DNA of 64,000 nt from Gammaproteobacteria bacterium (GTDB taxonomy: Bacteria > Pseudomonadota > Gammaproteobacteria > Pseudomonadales > Azotimanducaceae), in assembly GCA_026707945.1 (NCBI GenBank), contig JAPOVV010000077.1:186001-250000 (forward strand). The letters are read 5' to 3'. A program made the translations under genes and the position numbers. The stretch's first letter is position 1; each line of letters opens with the position of its first letter. This document shows, piece by piece, positions 30,751 through 39,263 of the stretch. Below the pieces are notes generated by a model that saw only the letters and a list, made by a program, of their open reading frames with translations, was not told where the DNA came from and made no database searches.

Positions 30751-31913
30751 TGCGTAGTCAGGTTCTTGACCTCACGCGAGAGCTGATCGCGCGGCCTTCT
30801 ATCTCACCACGAGACGAAGGATGCCAGGAACTCATGGCCGACCGCCTAAAAGCGATTGGATTTACCGTAGAGCACATGCCATTTGAAGACGTAAGCAATC
30901 TTTGGGCGTGGCGGGGGGAAGCAAAACCTCGACTAGTGTTCGCCGGCCACACAGACGTTGTACCTGTTGGTTCACTTGAATCTTGGCAGAGCGATCCGTT
31001 TGAACCAACATTGCGGGAAGGCTATTTGTACGGCCGAGGTGCTGCGGATATGAAAAGCAGTTTAGCGGCAATGATCGTCGCGGCAGAGCGATTCGTTGCA
31101 CAACATCCGTCGCACGAAGGTTCAATCGGATTGCTGATCACTAGCGATGAAGAAGACATAGCAATCAATGGCACCAAACGCGTTATTGAGACCCTGCAGG
31201 CACGTGGCGAGACGATAGACTACTGCGTCGTTGGCGAACCATCCTCAAGCGCCCGACTTGGCGACGCAATCCGTGTAGGTCGTCGAGGCTCCTTGAATGG
31301 CACACTAACGTTGAATGGTCCCCTTGGCCATGTAGCCTACCCTGACGCTACACCGAACTCGCTACACGAAGCACTCCGCTGCCTGACACCGCTGACTCGT
31401 CGGGTATGGGACGAAGGTAACGAGTACTTCCGTGCAACGTCGTTTCAGATTTCAAACCTGAACAGTGGTACCGGTGCGGTCAATGTAATCCCGGACAAGG
31501 TACGTGTAGCCTTTAACTTTCGATACAGCACGGAACAGACCGAAGCTACGCTAAAAAGTGCCGTAGAGGACGCCATAGCCGAAATTGATTCGCGAGTTAC
31601 TTCCGAAATTGACTGGCATACGTCCGGTCTACCTTTCCTCTCTCAACAAGGTGTTTTGACTGACACCGTTGTTAGCACAATCAAAGAAATCACCGGACTT
31701 GATACTGAGAAGTCGACCGCTGGTGGCACTTCCGACGCACGATTCATCGTCCCGTCTGGCATTGAGACGGTTGAAATCGGCCCGGTGAATGCAACAATCC
31801 ACAAGATCAACGAACGGATAGCGCTCTCGGACCTTGAACCGCTTGCTGCGGTTTACCAGCGAATCATGGAGAAAGTGCTAATCGCTTCAAAGAGAACGGG
31901 CACTACTACATGA
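30750..31913 (+). CDS. dapE: Succinyl-diaminopimelate desuccinylase
   Basis: DapE is a di-zinc hydrolase that releases succinate and LL-diaminopimelate. M20 peptidase motifs are clear: FAGHTDVVPVG, LYGRGAADMKSSLAAM, ITSDEEDIAINGTK with catalytic Glu, VGEPSSSARLGD, and the C-terminal GGTSDARFI and HKINERI. The frame extends 17 codons upstream into dapC, but the family N-terminus begins at the ATG at 30750, which overlaps the dapC stop by one base. The 387 residues match E. coli (375). It acts directly after DapC. Confidence 0.95.
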   Translation: MRSQVLDLTRELIARPSISPRDEGCQELMADRLKAIGFTVEHMPFEDVSNLWAWRGEAKPRLVFAGHTDVVPVGSLESWQSDPFEPTLREGYLYGRGAADMKSSLAAMIVAAERFVAQHPSHEGSIGLLITSDEEDIAINGTKRVIETLQARGETIDYCVVGEPSSSARLGDAIRVGRRGSLNGTLTLNGPLGHVAYPDATPNSLHEALRCLTPLTRRVWDEGNEYFRATSFQISNLNSGTGAVNVIPDKVRVAFNFRYSTEQTEATLKSAVEDAIAEIDSRVTSEIDWHTSGLPFLSQQGVLTDTVVSTIKEITGLDTEKSTAGGTSDARFIVPSGIETVEIGPVNATIHKINERIALSDLEPLAAVYQRIMEKVLIASKRTGTTT

Positions 31914-33589
31914 GTCGATATCTAATCGCGACGGTCTTGTTGACCCTCGCTATGTTGTCTAAGCCAGTACTTGGTGATCCTCCACCAGCCGATTACCGCA
32001 ATTCAATCGACGCCTACGTTGCCGCGAAGGATCGATCATTCGATTGGCGAGCATCCGAACGGATTCTTCGCGACGGATACGAGACCGTGTTAATCGACAT
32101 GACATCTCAACGGTGGTTGAAGAAAAATGAAGTTGATCGACAGCTTTGGCGTCATCGCCTCATCCTGACCATACCCGAAGAGCTCCATTCCTCGGATATC
32201 GCTTTTCTCTACATTAGTGGTGGCTCAAATGATGAGACACCTCAACGCGAATCGCGTGATCTTGTTCGTCAGATTGCGCTCACGACGGGCACTGTTGTTG
32301 CTGAACTACGCCACGTCCCAAACCAACCTCTCGTATTTCGCGAGGATGGTGAACCTCGCTATGAAGACAACCTCATCGCGTACGCGTGGGTTCAGTATCT
32401 CCAATCAGGAGACCCTACATGGTTACCGCGCAATGCGATGGTCAAGAGTGCCGTCCGCGCGATGGACGTTATCAGCGAATTCATGCGGAAATATCGAGAC
32501 GGCAAACATCAAATCCATCGATTCGTCGTTGGGGGTGGCTCGAAGCGTGGCTGGACGACATGGCTCACCGGTGCGATGGATCGACGGGTCGTCGCCATAG
32601 TCCCGATCGTTATTGACGTGTTGAACATCGACGTTTCCATGCGCCATCACTTCGCCGCATACGGATATTGGGCACCGTCAATCGGCGACTACGTGAATCA
32701 TGGCATCATGCAGAGGATGGGTAACGACGAGCTGAAACGGATCTATGACTTAGTCGATCCTCTCCGATACGTAAATCGTTTGGACATACCGCAGTTTGTG
32801 GTTAATGCCTCGGGTGACCAGTTTTTTCTACCTGATTCGGCACAGTTCTACTGGCATCATTTGCTAGATCAGAAATACCTTCGCTATGTTCCGAACACGA
32901 ATCACGGTCTCGGGAATAGTGATGGAGGCGAGTCGATTGCCGCGTTTCACTTTGCCGTAACGCGCAATATACGACTACCCGAACTGGCATGGGAATATCA
33001 GAACGACCATGAGGTCGACGTCATATTCGGTACGGTACCGAACACGATCACATTGTGGCAGGCGACCAACGAAGATTTTCGTGATTTTCGAATCGAGACA
33101 TTCGGCCCTGGCTACCAAGCAACCCTGCGCGACACGACTGCGCTCGAACCTGGATCCGCTCGACGATATCGCGTTGAATCGCCTCCCGTTGGTTGGAAAG
33201 CTTGGTACCTAGAAATGTCCTACGACATCGGTTTCGTTCGTCCACTTAAGCTGAGTACCGAGATTCGCGTAACACCAGATAACCTCCCATTCGAGGGGAA
33301 AGCCCCCAACCTTCCAACGTCGGTCACGTTTGTGCTCTATGACTTAGATTCAACCGACGGTCTTTTCGATGCAGCGAGCGCACATCTAAACGCGTCCGGC
33401 TTGGGTACTGAACTCTCGGTTGCTACTCAGGGGAACCGCACGTATCTCAATTTCCAACCGCAGGGTGACGCGCGTGTTGCTTACATCACATTCGCAGGTT
33501 TTCTGCGGAACCGATTCGGTGACAATCTCAATGCATCTCTACAGCTTGAATCTGGCATCGGCGCTACGCTTGCTCCCATAATGCGTTAG
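31910..33589 (+). CDS. PhoPQ-activated pathogenicity-related (PqaA-like) alpha/beta-hydrolase
   Basis: This is a secreted or periplasmic protein of the PqaA family; its enzymatic activity is not known. A signal peptide (residues 1-22) is followed by an alpha/beta-hydrolase domain. The probable triad is Ser211 in GGGSKRGWTTW, Asp303 or Asp309 in SGDQFFLPDS and His332 in NTNHGLG. About 200 C-terminal residues form beta-rich domains. The ATG overlaps the dapE stop by 4 bases, so it may be translated with the dap genes, although no metabolic link is evident. The family is named from Salmonella but is common in environmental bacteria, so the name implies nothing about virulence here. Confidence 0.85.
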   Translation: MSRYLIATVLLTLAMLSKPVLGDPPPADYRNSIDAYVAAKDRSFDWRASERILRDGYETVLIDMTSQRWLKKNEVDRQLWRHRLILTIPEELHSSDIAFLYISGGSNDETPQRESRDLVRQIALTTGTVVAELRHVPNQPLVFREDGEPRYEDNLIAYAWVQYLQSGDPTWLPRNAMVKSAVRAMDVISEFMRKYRDGKHQIHRFVVGGGSKRGWTTWLTGAMDRRVVAIVPIVIDVLNIDVSMRHHFAAYGYWAPSIGDYVNHGIMQRMGNDELKRIYDLVDPLRYVNRLDIPQFVVNASGDQFFLPDSAQFYWHHLLDQKYLRYVPNTNHGLGNSDGGESIAAFHFAVTRNIRLPELAWEYQNDHEVDVIFGTVPNTITLWQATNEDFRDFRIETFGPGYQATLRDTTALEPGSARRYRVESPPVGWKAWYLEMSYDIGFVRPLKLSTEIRVTPDNLPFEGKAPNLPTSVTFVLYDLDSTDGLFDAASAHLNASGLGTELSVATQGNRTYLNFQPQGDARVAYITFAGFLRNRFGDNLNASLQLESGIGATLAPIMR

Positions 33590-33604
33590 CAGCAACCGAT
33601 CGAG

Positions 33605-34807
33605 TTGCGTGTGCAAAGAGCTAGCACAACCGTCGTACAAGATATGCGACGGCTAGCGTTCTCGATCTACCTACCCTCATTCCTAAACTCGATCGCTCGT
33701 GGTGGCGCGCTAGTGCTGCTACCACTCTACGCATTGGAGAGCGAAGGCGGGGCTGTCGTCGCCGGCGCGATCCTCAGTCTACGCGCGCTTGGTACGATGC
33801 TTGCGGACGTTCCGGCTGGACAACTGACGGCAAAAATCGGCGATAAAGCCGTCATGCTCTGCGGTCTAGCGATCGTGGGGACGACCGCGATTCTCGCTTC
33901 TCTTACCGGCTCGCCGCTCGCTTTAACTGCTGTGGCGGTAGGTTTTGGCGTAGGAAGCGGCGCTTGGATCCTAGGACGATTGTCGCACATAACCGAAAAC
34001 GTCCGTCTTGAGCGGCGCGGCCGCGTCATCTCGGTACTTGCAGGTCTAGAGCGCGCAGGCGCGATGATCGGACCCGTTTCTGCAGGCGTAGGTGTCGAGC
34101 TAATTGGCTACGCGCCTGTCTTTGTCTTACTCGGCGTCATTTCACTTTGTTCATTCGTGCTCGTTTCCTTTCTGACAACGCGCACCCAATTGCGAACCAT
34201 GAGCCACGTACCGGTCGGCGCCCTCCAAATCGCGAGCAAGCATGCTAGTACCCTTTCACGCTGCGGTGGAGTAATGATCTGCCTATCGCTCTTGCGGAAC
34301 TCGCGGCAGCTCATCATCCCCGTTTGGGGTACTGCCATAGGACTAGGACCAGCAGAAATTGGCTTGGTTTCGAGTCTCACCGCGACCGTCGATCTAATGA
34401 TGTTCATTCCTGCCGGTCTGATCCTTGATCATCTCGGCCGACGCGCAGCACTCATCCCGGCGATGACCATCATGAGTGTGGCTTTGACGTTACTCCCTTG
34501 GACGGAATCATTTTCAAGTTTCTTGCTCGTATCACTACTAGGCGGACTTGGCAACGGATTCGGCACAGGTATCTTTATGACGATAGGCGGCGATCTAGCA
34601 CCTCGCTACGGTCGCAGTCAGTTCTTGGGGATTTGGCGACTCATCGGCGATAGCGGCGGTGCCGCTGGACCTACGGTACTCGGAACGCTCGCCCAGTCGT
34701 TCACCATGGTCGTCGCCTGCGGCGTAACCGGAGCGATCGGTGTCGTTGGAGCAGTCGCTGCATATCTCATCATCCCAGAAACCCGGCATCGACCACTAGA
34801 CGGTTAG
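33605..34807 (+). CDS. Major facilitator superfamily transporter
   Basis: This is a 400-residue integral membrane protein with about twelve hydrophobic segments. The A-motif-like loop between helices 2 and 3 reads DVPAGQLTAKIGDKAVM, and the corresponding second-half loop is DHLGRRAALIPAM. The segment GNGFGTGIFMTIGGDLAPRYGRSQFLG resembles drug/proton antiporters, but the substrate cannot be told from sequence. The start is TTG 33605 or GTG 33611, 15-21 bases after the PqaA-like gene, so the two are probably co-transcribed. Confidence 0.82.
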   Translation: MRVQRASTTVVQDMRRLAFSIYLPSFLNSIARGGALVLLPLYALESEGGAVVAGAILSLRALGTMLADVPAGQLTAKIGDKAVMLCGLAIVGTTAILASLTGSPLALTAVAVGFGVGSGAWILGRLSHITENVRLERRGRVISVLAGLERAGAMIGPVSAGVGVELIGYAPVFVLLGVISLCSFVLVSFLTTRTQLRTMSHVPVGALQIASKHASTLSRCGGVMICLSLLRNSRQLIIPVWGTAIGLGPAEIGLVSSLTATVDLMMFIPAGLILDHLGRRAALIPAMTIMSVALTLLPWTESFSSFLLVSLLGGLGNGFGTGIFMTIGGDLAPRYGRSQFLGIWRLIGDSGGAAGPTVLGTLAQSFTMVVACGVTGAIGVVGAVAAYLIIPETRHRPLDG

Positions 34808-34861
34808 CTCAGCTAGTGTACAAACTACTAAACTATGCACGAAACACGTAGGAGAACCCGT

Positions 34862-35236
34862 ATGTCGACCGATCCGAGACCAGATGTTGCAGTGGGTCAT
34901 ATCCGCTTAAACGTGAATGATGTCGCTGCTGAATTCAGTTTTTTTGTCAGCCACGGGATGCGCGAAATCCTAAATCGTGACAACTTTGCGATTTTGGAAC
35001 TACGTGGCGGTACCCATCTCATACTGGAGAAATCGGAGAGGCAAGTTGAGACAGGCTTACGTACGCCGTTCGATCTAATGGTCGATGACATTGATGCTGC
35101 GCATACAAAGTACGTTGACGACGGATTGAGCACCTCGCCAATTGAGCGCGGTAACATCCATGATTCATTCACTGTCACTACACCTACCGGCTACTTAATC
35201 CCAGTGAATTCATCCCACGTCGCAGGACCCGTATAA
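34862..35236 (+). CDS. VOC-family (glyoxalase/bleomycin resistance-like) protein
   Basis: This is a 124-residue protein with the paired beta-alpha-beta-beta-beta modules of the vicinal oxygen chelate fold: VGHIRLNVNDVAAEFSFFV at the start, LELRGGTHLIL in the middle, PFDLMVDDIDAAHTKYVDDG, and FTVTTPTGYLIPVNSS at the end. A longer frame starts at 34835, but ATG 34862 has AGGAG 7 bases upstream and is chosen. The function is unknown; the family includes lyases, dioxygenases and antibiotic-binding proteins. It lies 54 bases after the MFS gene and converges on the DUF1537 gene. Confidence 0.78.
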   Translation: MSTDPRPDVAVGHIRLNVNDVAAEFSFFVSHGMREILNRDNFAILELRGGTHLILEKSERQVETGLRTPFDLMVDDIDAAHTKYVDDGLSTSPIERGNIHDSFTVTTPTGYLIPVNSSHVAGPV

Positions 35237-35239
35237 GAA

Positions 35240-36277
35240 CTACGTTGTGTTTGAGCTTCGGACGATATTTCGAAGCGAGTCCAACGTGCCTATGCCACCT
35301 CCTTTTGTAACCAACGCTTTGCCTTCGTAGTTTGAAACCGGAATCCCGGCTTCAACCGTCCCAAGTACCTCTAAGGTTCTATCGCCAACACACGCGGCGA
35401 CGGTGTCACCGCCTACGATGACGAGAGTGGCTAAGTCAATTTGAGTGCCATGAATTGTTTTTGCCACTCGCTGTGCCATCGCTTCAGCCATCGCGTTCGT
35501 TATTTCGCCCTTCGGAACTGGTGTGGTGATAACCCGAACATCGTCGAAGGTGGGAATCGAGTCGTCTAAATCGAGTCGAACACCATCTAACCTGTCAAGC
35601 TGGTCTCGGCTGGTTGTATTCAAGCTACCGCAAACAATCAACATCGGCTGCGATAAACGAATCGATGCGGGTATCGGATTGCCGAGTATGTGTGCGGCAT
35701 AGGATCCAACCGCGCCAGATGGGCCGACTAGAACACGATCCTCATCTAAGCTTCGACGTGTCGCTCGATCAAGTTCCTCATTGTCGTTCGCATCCCAGAC
35801 GACGACCTCGCTGAACGTACATTTCGCTTCTTCAAGGACCTCCATAGGTCTACTGCTACAAGGCGCAGTGAGCGGGTCCGATCCGAAAGGTGAATCAAGC
35901 ACGGGAACGTCTTGAATGTACACGACGCCATCTTTGCAACGTCTGCCTGCATCAGGAAAACTTGGAACGACCGCGACCCGGTAGCCCAGTTCGACTAATG
36001 CATGGACCTCATGGGGCCAGTTACCACGCAGACCGGCGTCCATCTTGTGTGAACGATAACTCGCTTGGCGTTGGTGCGCTTCCAACACCGTCAAAAACGC
36101 CTGCTCCGAAGTAATGTGACGAGATGCTAAATCGACGACGCAACACCGATCGTCATCAGCGTTCGGACCGACGGGCACGGGTTTGCCTTCCGCCGCAATG
36201 ATGCCGCCTATTTCGAGCGACCCTGTACGATCATCCGCAGTAATGAAGAGGAACCTCGCTTCTATATGCTCATCCAT
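35240..36277 (-). CDS. DUF1537 four-carbon acid sugar kinase family protein (short form)
   Basis: The family phosphorylates threonate, erythronate or related four-carbon acids (OtnK, DtnK, LtnD-linked pathways). The N-terminal FITADDRTGSLEIGG corresponds to the family's ADDLTGA substrate motif. The C-terminal VIVGGDTVAAC and ALVTKGGGIGTLDSL match the nucleotide-binding part (usually TGGDTA and KSGGFG). It has 345 residues, shorter than the usual 400-430, and the typical aldolase or dehydrogenase partners are not adjacent. The substrate is therefore open; it could act on another hydroxy acid. It is transcribed away from the dioxygenase gene across 190 bases. Confidence 0.78.
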   Translation of the reverse strand: MDEHIEARFLFITADDRTGSLEIGGIIAAEGKPVPVGPNADDDRCCVVDLASRHITSEQAFLTVLEAHQRQASYRSHKMDAGLRGNWPHEVHALVELGYRVAVVPSFPDAGRRCKDGVVYIQDVPVLDSPFGSDPLTAPCSSRPMEVLEEAKCTFSEVVVWDANDNEELDRATRRSLDEDRVLVGPSGAVGSYAAHILGNPIPASIRLSQPMLIVCGSLNTTSRDQLDRLDGVRLDLDDSIPTFDDVRVITTPVPKGEITNAMAEAMAQRVAKTIHGTQIDLATLVIVGGDTVAACVGDRTLEVLGTVEAGIPVSNYEGKALVTKGGGIGTLDSLRNIVRSSNTT

Positions 36278-36424
36278 TTATTCACCGTTCTTCATTTCGC
36301 GGCTCTCAATTCAAGTCTTACGACCGGACCAATAGATTTCGGTTGCGCAAGCTTCTATGACCGTACGTCGAAGGACTTTAAATAAGGACCTATTCAACAA
36401 AAACCCACCGTTTAAGGGTGTTTC

Positions 36425-36430
36425 TATAAT
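36425..36430 (+). promoter_or_regulatory. Possible -10 element for the phytanoyl-CoA dioxygenase-like gene
   Basis: An exact TATAAT lies 40 bases before the chosen ATG (36470), in the 192-base divergent region between the DUF1537 and dioxygenase genes. A transcript starting about 7 bases later would have a leader of about 33 bases. There is no clear -35 hexamer at 16-18 bases spacing, so support is limited to the -10. Confidence 0.35.
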
Positions 36431-36469
36431 CCCACATCGCCGTTGAAATCCCGGTACTTCTGCCTGAAT

Positions 36470-37531
36470 ATGCACGCTACGACCCTTTCTTACGCAGAAA
36501 AACAAACGCTAAAGCGAGACGGGTTCGTCATCCTTCGAGACGTCATTCCACGTGACGTGATCGTACAAGCGAAGGAACTCATCAACCAAGATCCAACGCG
36601 AATTGTTCATGGCGACGTCGCAAGTATCAACAACCTATACAACGAGTCTGCCCTTCGCGGGATAATGATGGAAGCGATGGGACCTCACACGGCACCAATA
36701 AACGCTCAAGTTGCCGTTACATTGCCTCAATTCGCCGACGCCGTCGTACGTAGACCTGCCTCATCTGTGTATCACCCACAGGCTCACGTTGATGGCGGTT
36801 GGGCGGGACAGTGCCCAATGTCTAAATCCGAAATATTGTCGTCCGGTGCAACTCTTGAAACATGGGGAAGCGATGGCGACCCACAGTCAATGGGACCGGC
36901 GGGTCACGCCCCACTGTGGCAAGACCGTGAACGAACGGTTGCTATTGGAAGCTACACGGCATTGGTTGGAGTATGTCTGAACGACCAACGGCAACCAGGT
37001 AAGGGGCAATTTTCTGTGCGCAGAGGCGCACACGAAGCAGTTGAAGCGTTTTTCCGCCATCAACGCGACCTCGGAGGACCTATTGGCGGTGGCGGTCCAG
37101 ATTGGCCTCGGCTACAACCGATGGGAGAGGATGGCGCATTCGCCGGGATAATGCCTCGCAAAATGGTCGATACATATCCTGCAACTCAGTTTGAAGCGGA
37201 GGCATGGCCTTGGCCTGAGTTAACCCCTACACTAATGAATGAAGGGGACGCCGTCATAGCGCTTCATGCTCTGCCCCACACCGCCACACCTAACTTGAGC
37301 GATGATCCACGCATGAATGTCTTCTTCCGGATTCGTCGTTTTCGTGAGGAAAATCCCTACGAAGGAGATCCACGCATCGGTTGGGGCGTGTCGGATCACC
37401 CCGATCGACAGCTTAATGGCGAGTTCCTTGACTATCCCGATTCCTATAACCCCTATAAGACATCCGTGAACAAGATGTGTGATCACTGGAGCGAATGGGA
37501 TGGTATGCATCTGCTAGAGGCGGACCGTTAA
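36470..37531 (+). CDS. Phytanoyl-CoA dioxygenase (PhyH) family protein
   Basis: This is a predicted Fe(II)/2-oxoglutarate oxygenase. The N-terminus (LKRDGFVILRDVIPRDVI) is the usual PhyH opening. The facial triad is plausible: His and Asp in AHVDGGW, and the distal histidine in ALPHTATPN, followed by RMNVFFRIRRF carrying the 2-oxoglutarate-binding arginine. It has 353 residues. The frame opens at TTG 36443, but ATG 36470 fits both the fold and the TATAAT upstream. The substrate is unknown; PhyH relatives in marine bacteria act on diverse lipids and small molecules. Confidence 0.82.
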   Translation: MHATTLSYAEKQTLKRDGFVILRDVIPRDVIVQAKELINQDPTRIVHGDVASINNLYNESALRGIMMEAMGPHTAPINAQVAVTLPQFADAVVRRPASSVYHPQAHVDGGWAGQCPMSKSEILSSGATLETWGSDGDPQSMGPAGHAPLWQDRERTVAIGSYTALVGVCLNDQRQPGKGQFSVRRGAHEAVEAFFRHQRDLGGPIGGGGPDWPRLQPMGEDGAFAGIMPRKMVDTYPATQFEAEAWPWPELTPTLMNEGDAVIALHALPHTATPNLSDDPRMNVFFRIRRFREENPYEGDPRIGWGVSDHPDRQLNGEFLDYPDSYNPYKTSVNKMCDHWSEWDGMHLLEADR

Positions 37532-37562
37532 CCAAAGTCCTGTTGATTGAGGCACTATCTTC

Positions 37563-37583
37563 AAGACCTTCCCGAGTCTTTTT
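37563..37583 (+). terminator. Weak intrinsic terminator after the dioxygenase gene
   Basis: AAGAC and GTCTT can pair around an 8-base loop, and five T residues follow. The stem is only 5 base pairs, so this is a modest candidate. Its place between two unrelated genes supports it. Confidence 0.3.
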
Positions 37584-37625
37584 AGTTTACGCGATCCCGA
37601 GCCTAGCTAAGCAGCAGATATTCAC

Positions 37626-38357
37626 ATGCTAAAACGGTCAGCGTGGATTGGCGGTGCCGTGACACTGCTTATAGCGCTGATCGTAATAGCCCCCGCGGCG
37701 CTTATACCCATGCTACTATCAAGCCCGCATGTAAGACTCGAACATGCCCAAGGCACTGTGTGGCGTGGTGACGCAGAGACATTCATTAACAACCAGCACA
37801 TCGGCGAACTCTCTTGGGAGGTCAAGCCGCTAGAGCTAATCGAAGGAAGACTAACTGTCGACCTCACGCTTGAGCGGGACGGTGTTTCAATCGCCGGCGT
37901 GAGTACATCGAACGCTGACGGTCACGAGATCTCCCTGAGTGGTGTCATAGGTAGTAGGCTTGTAAATGTCTTTACCTTAGCCTACGACATCCGCATGTCG
38001 GGAGAACTTACGATAAATGACGTTAAACTTCGAGTCGATGACCAAAAAAAGGTTGAATCAGCAGAAGGGACTGTGTCGTGGGACGGTGGTCCGGTGCGCT
38101 TTAAGTTGGCGAATGTAGTGCACGAAGTGACCTTGGATCCTGTGCTGGGTACGCTCTCCCAAGGTTCGAGTTTCGTCGAATTGACCGTCCAACGACTGCG
38201 CGCCCAAAAGCCGGTTTTGGCGTTTCGAATCGATCCGGAAACTGGTTGGGTACATCTTAGAGCCTTCCCAGCATTCCTAGAATTTGCAAACGTACCTCCG
38301 AATTACTTGATGCAAGACTCTGATTTCATATTTGAAGTGTCGCAAAAACTCTTTTGA
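37626..38357 (+). CDS. gspN: Type II secretion system protein N
   Basis: GspN is an inner-membrane accessory protein of type II secretion with a periplasmic domain. A single N-terminal membrane segment (ITLLIALIV-like, residues 8-30) is followed by a beta-rich periplasmic domain starting SSPHVRLEHAQGTVWRGDA, which is the GspN signature, and LSWEVKPLELIEGRL. It has 243 residues, near the family's 250. It precedes gspC by 3 bases; in many species gspN is at the other end of the gsp operon. The remaining gsp genes are not in this window. Confidence 0.85.
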   Translation: MLKRSAWIGGAVTLLIALIVIAPAALIPMLLSSPHVRLEHAQGTVWRGDAETFINNQHIGELSWEVKPLELIEGRLTVDLTLERDGVSIAGVSTSNADGHEISLSGVIGSRLVNVFTLAYDIRMSGELTINDVKLRVDDQKKVESAEGTVSWDGGPVRFKLANVVHEVTLDPVLGTLSQGSSFVELTVQRLRAQKPVLAFRIDPETGWVHLRAFPAFLEFANVPPNYLMQDSDFIFEVSQKLF

Positions 38358-38360
38358 GCC

Positions 38361-39263
38361 ATGAGGAATATCGGATTCGCGACGCGATTCACTAGTGTTG
38401 GTTTGGTATCAACACTTGCTTGGCTGGTCCGACTCGGCTGCATTGCTGCCGTTCTGCTTGTTACGGCGGATGCGATTTGGTATTTCGTAGTCGGACCCAC
38501 GGAACGTACTGATGCGTTGACGCCTTCTCAGGGTACCCGTCCCCAAGTACGTGAGGTAAATACCGCTCGCATCCTCGCTACTGAGTTGTTCGGTTCTAGC
38601 GATGGAGCTCAAGAGTCCGATTCTTTGGCAAATCTCCAAGAAACTACCCTCAGTTTGACCCTCGAGGGCACTTATGTTGCCACGGACGATCGATCTCAAT
38701 CCATCGCGTTTATTTCAAACCGAGATAGTAGGGCGGCCGCTCGCGAATATCGAATCGGCGACGCCGTAGCAAGTTTCGCGGAGATTGAGGAAATTCACCC
38801 CCGCTTCGTCGTGATTTCACGCGCTGGTGAACGCGAGTTGCTGACGTTCGAAATCGATAGAGTTTTCTCTGAGCCACCTCTCGATGCGAGAACGGAGTCG
38901 AGCGTTGGTACTCGCCAACCCACAGATCCCATGCAAACGCCTTTGCTCCAGACACCGAGCGTACGCGAACTTGACCCCAAACGCCTTCAAGCGACGACTA
39001 TCGAAGATTTAAAAACGCTTGGATTAACGGAGATCCAGACAGGTGACGGCGCCATGCTTGCGATTACGGATTCGTCCGGTACTTCGCCACTTGCGCGACT
39101 CGGAATGCGACCTGGCGACATCGTGCTCTCGGTTAACGGGCATTCGCTAGACGCACTTCGTAGTGACGAGAAATTAATAGAAAAAGTACGTGACTCGAAT
39201 ACGGCTCGTCTCGGCATCAAGCGCGCAGATCGTACGTTCTTCCTGACAGTGCCAATCCCATGA
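38361..39263 (+). CDS. gspC: Type II secretion system protein C
   Basis: GspC links the inner-membrane platform to the secretin. It has one N-terminal membrane helix (about 20-45), the homology region that contacts GspD (LSLTLEGTYVATDDRSQSIAFI and REYRIGDAV, about 90-145), a linker, and a C-terminal PDZ domain (about 205-295, LARLGMRPGDIVLSVNGHSLD). The 300 residues are typical. Its stop overlaps the gspD ATG by 4 bases (ATGA), consistent with coupled synthesis of the two partners. Confidence 0.93.
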   Translation: MRNIGFATRFTSVGLVSTLAWLVRLGCIAAVLLVTADAIWYFVVGPTERTDALTPSQGTRPQVREVNTARILATELFGSSDGAQESDSLANLQETTLSLTLEGTYVATDDRSQSIAFISNRDSRAAAREYRIGDAVASFAEIEEIHPRFVVISRAGERELLTFEIDRVFSEPPLDARTESSVGTRQPTDPMQTPLLQTPSVRELDPKRLQATTIEDLKTLGLTEIQTGDGAMLAITDSSGTSPLARLGMRPGDIVLSVNGHSLDALRSDEKLIEKVRDSNTARLGIKRADRTFFLTVPIP

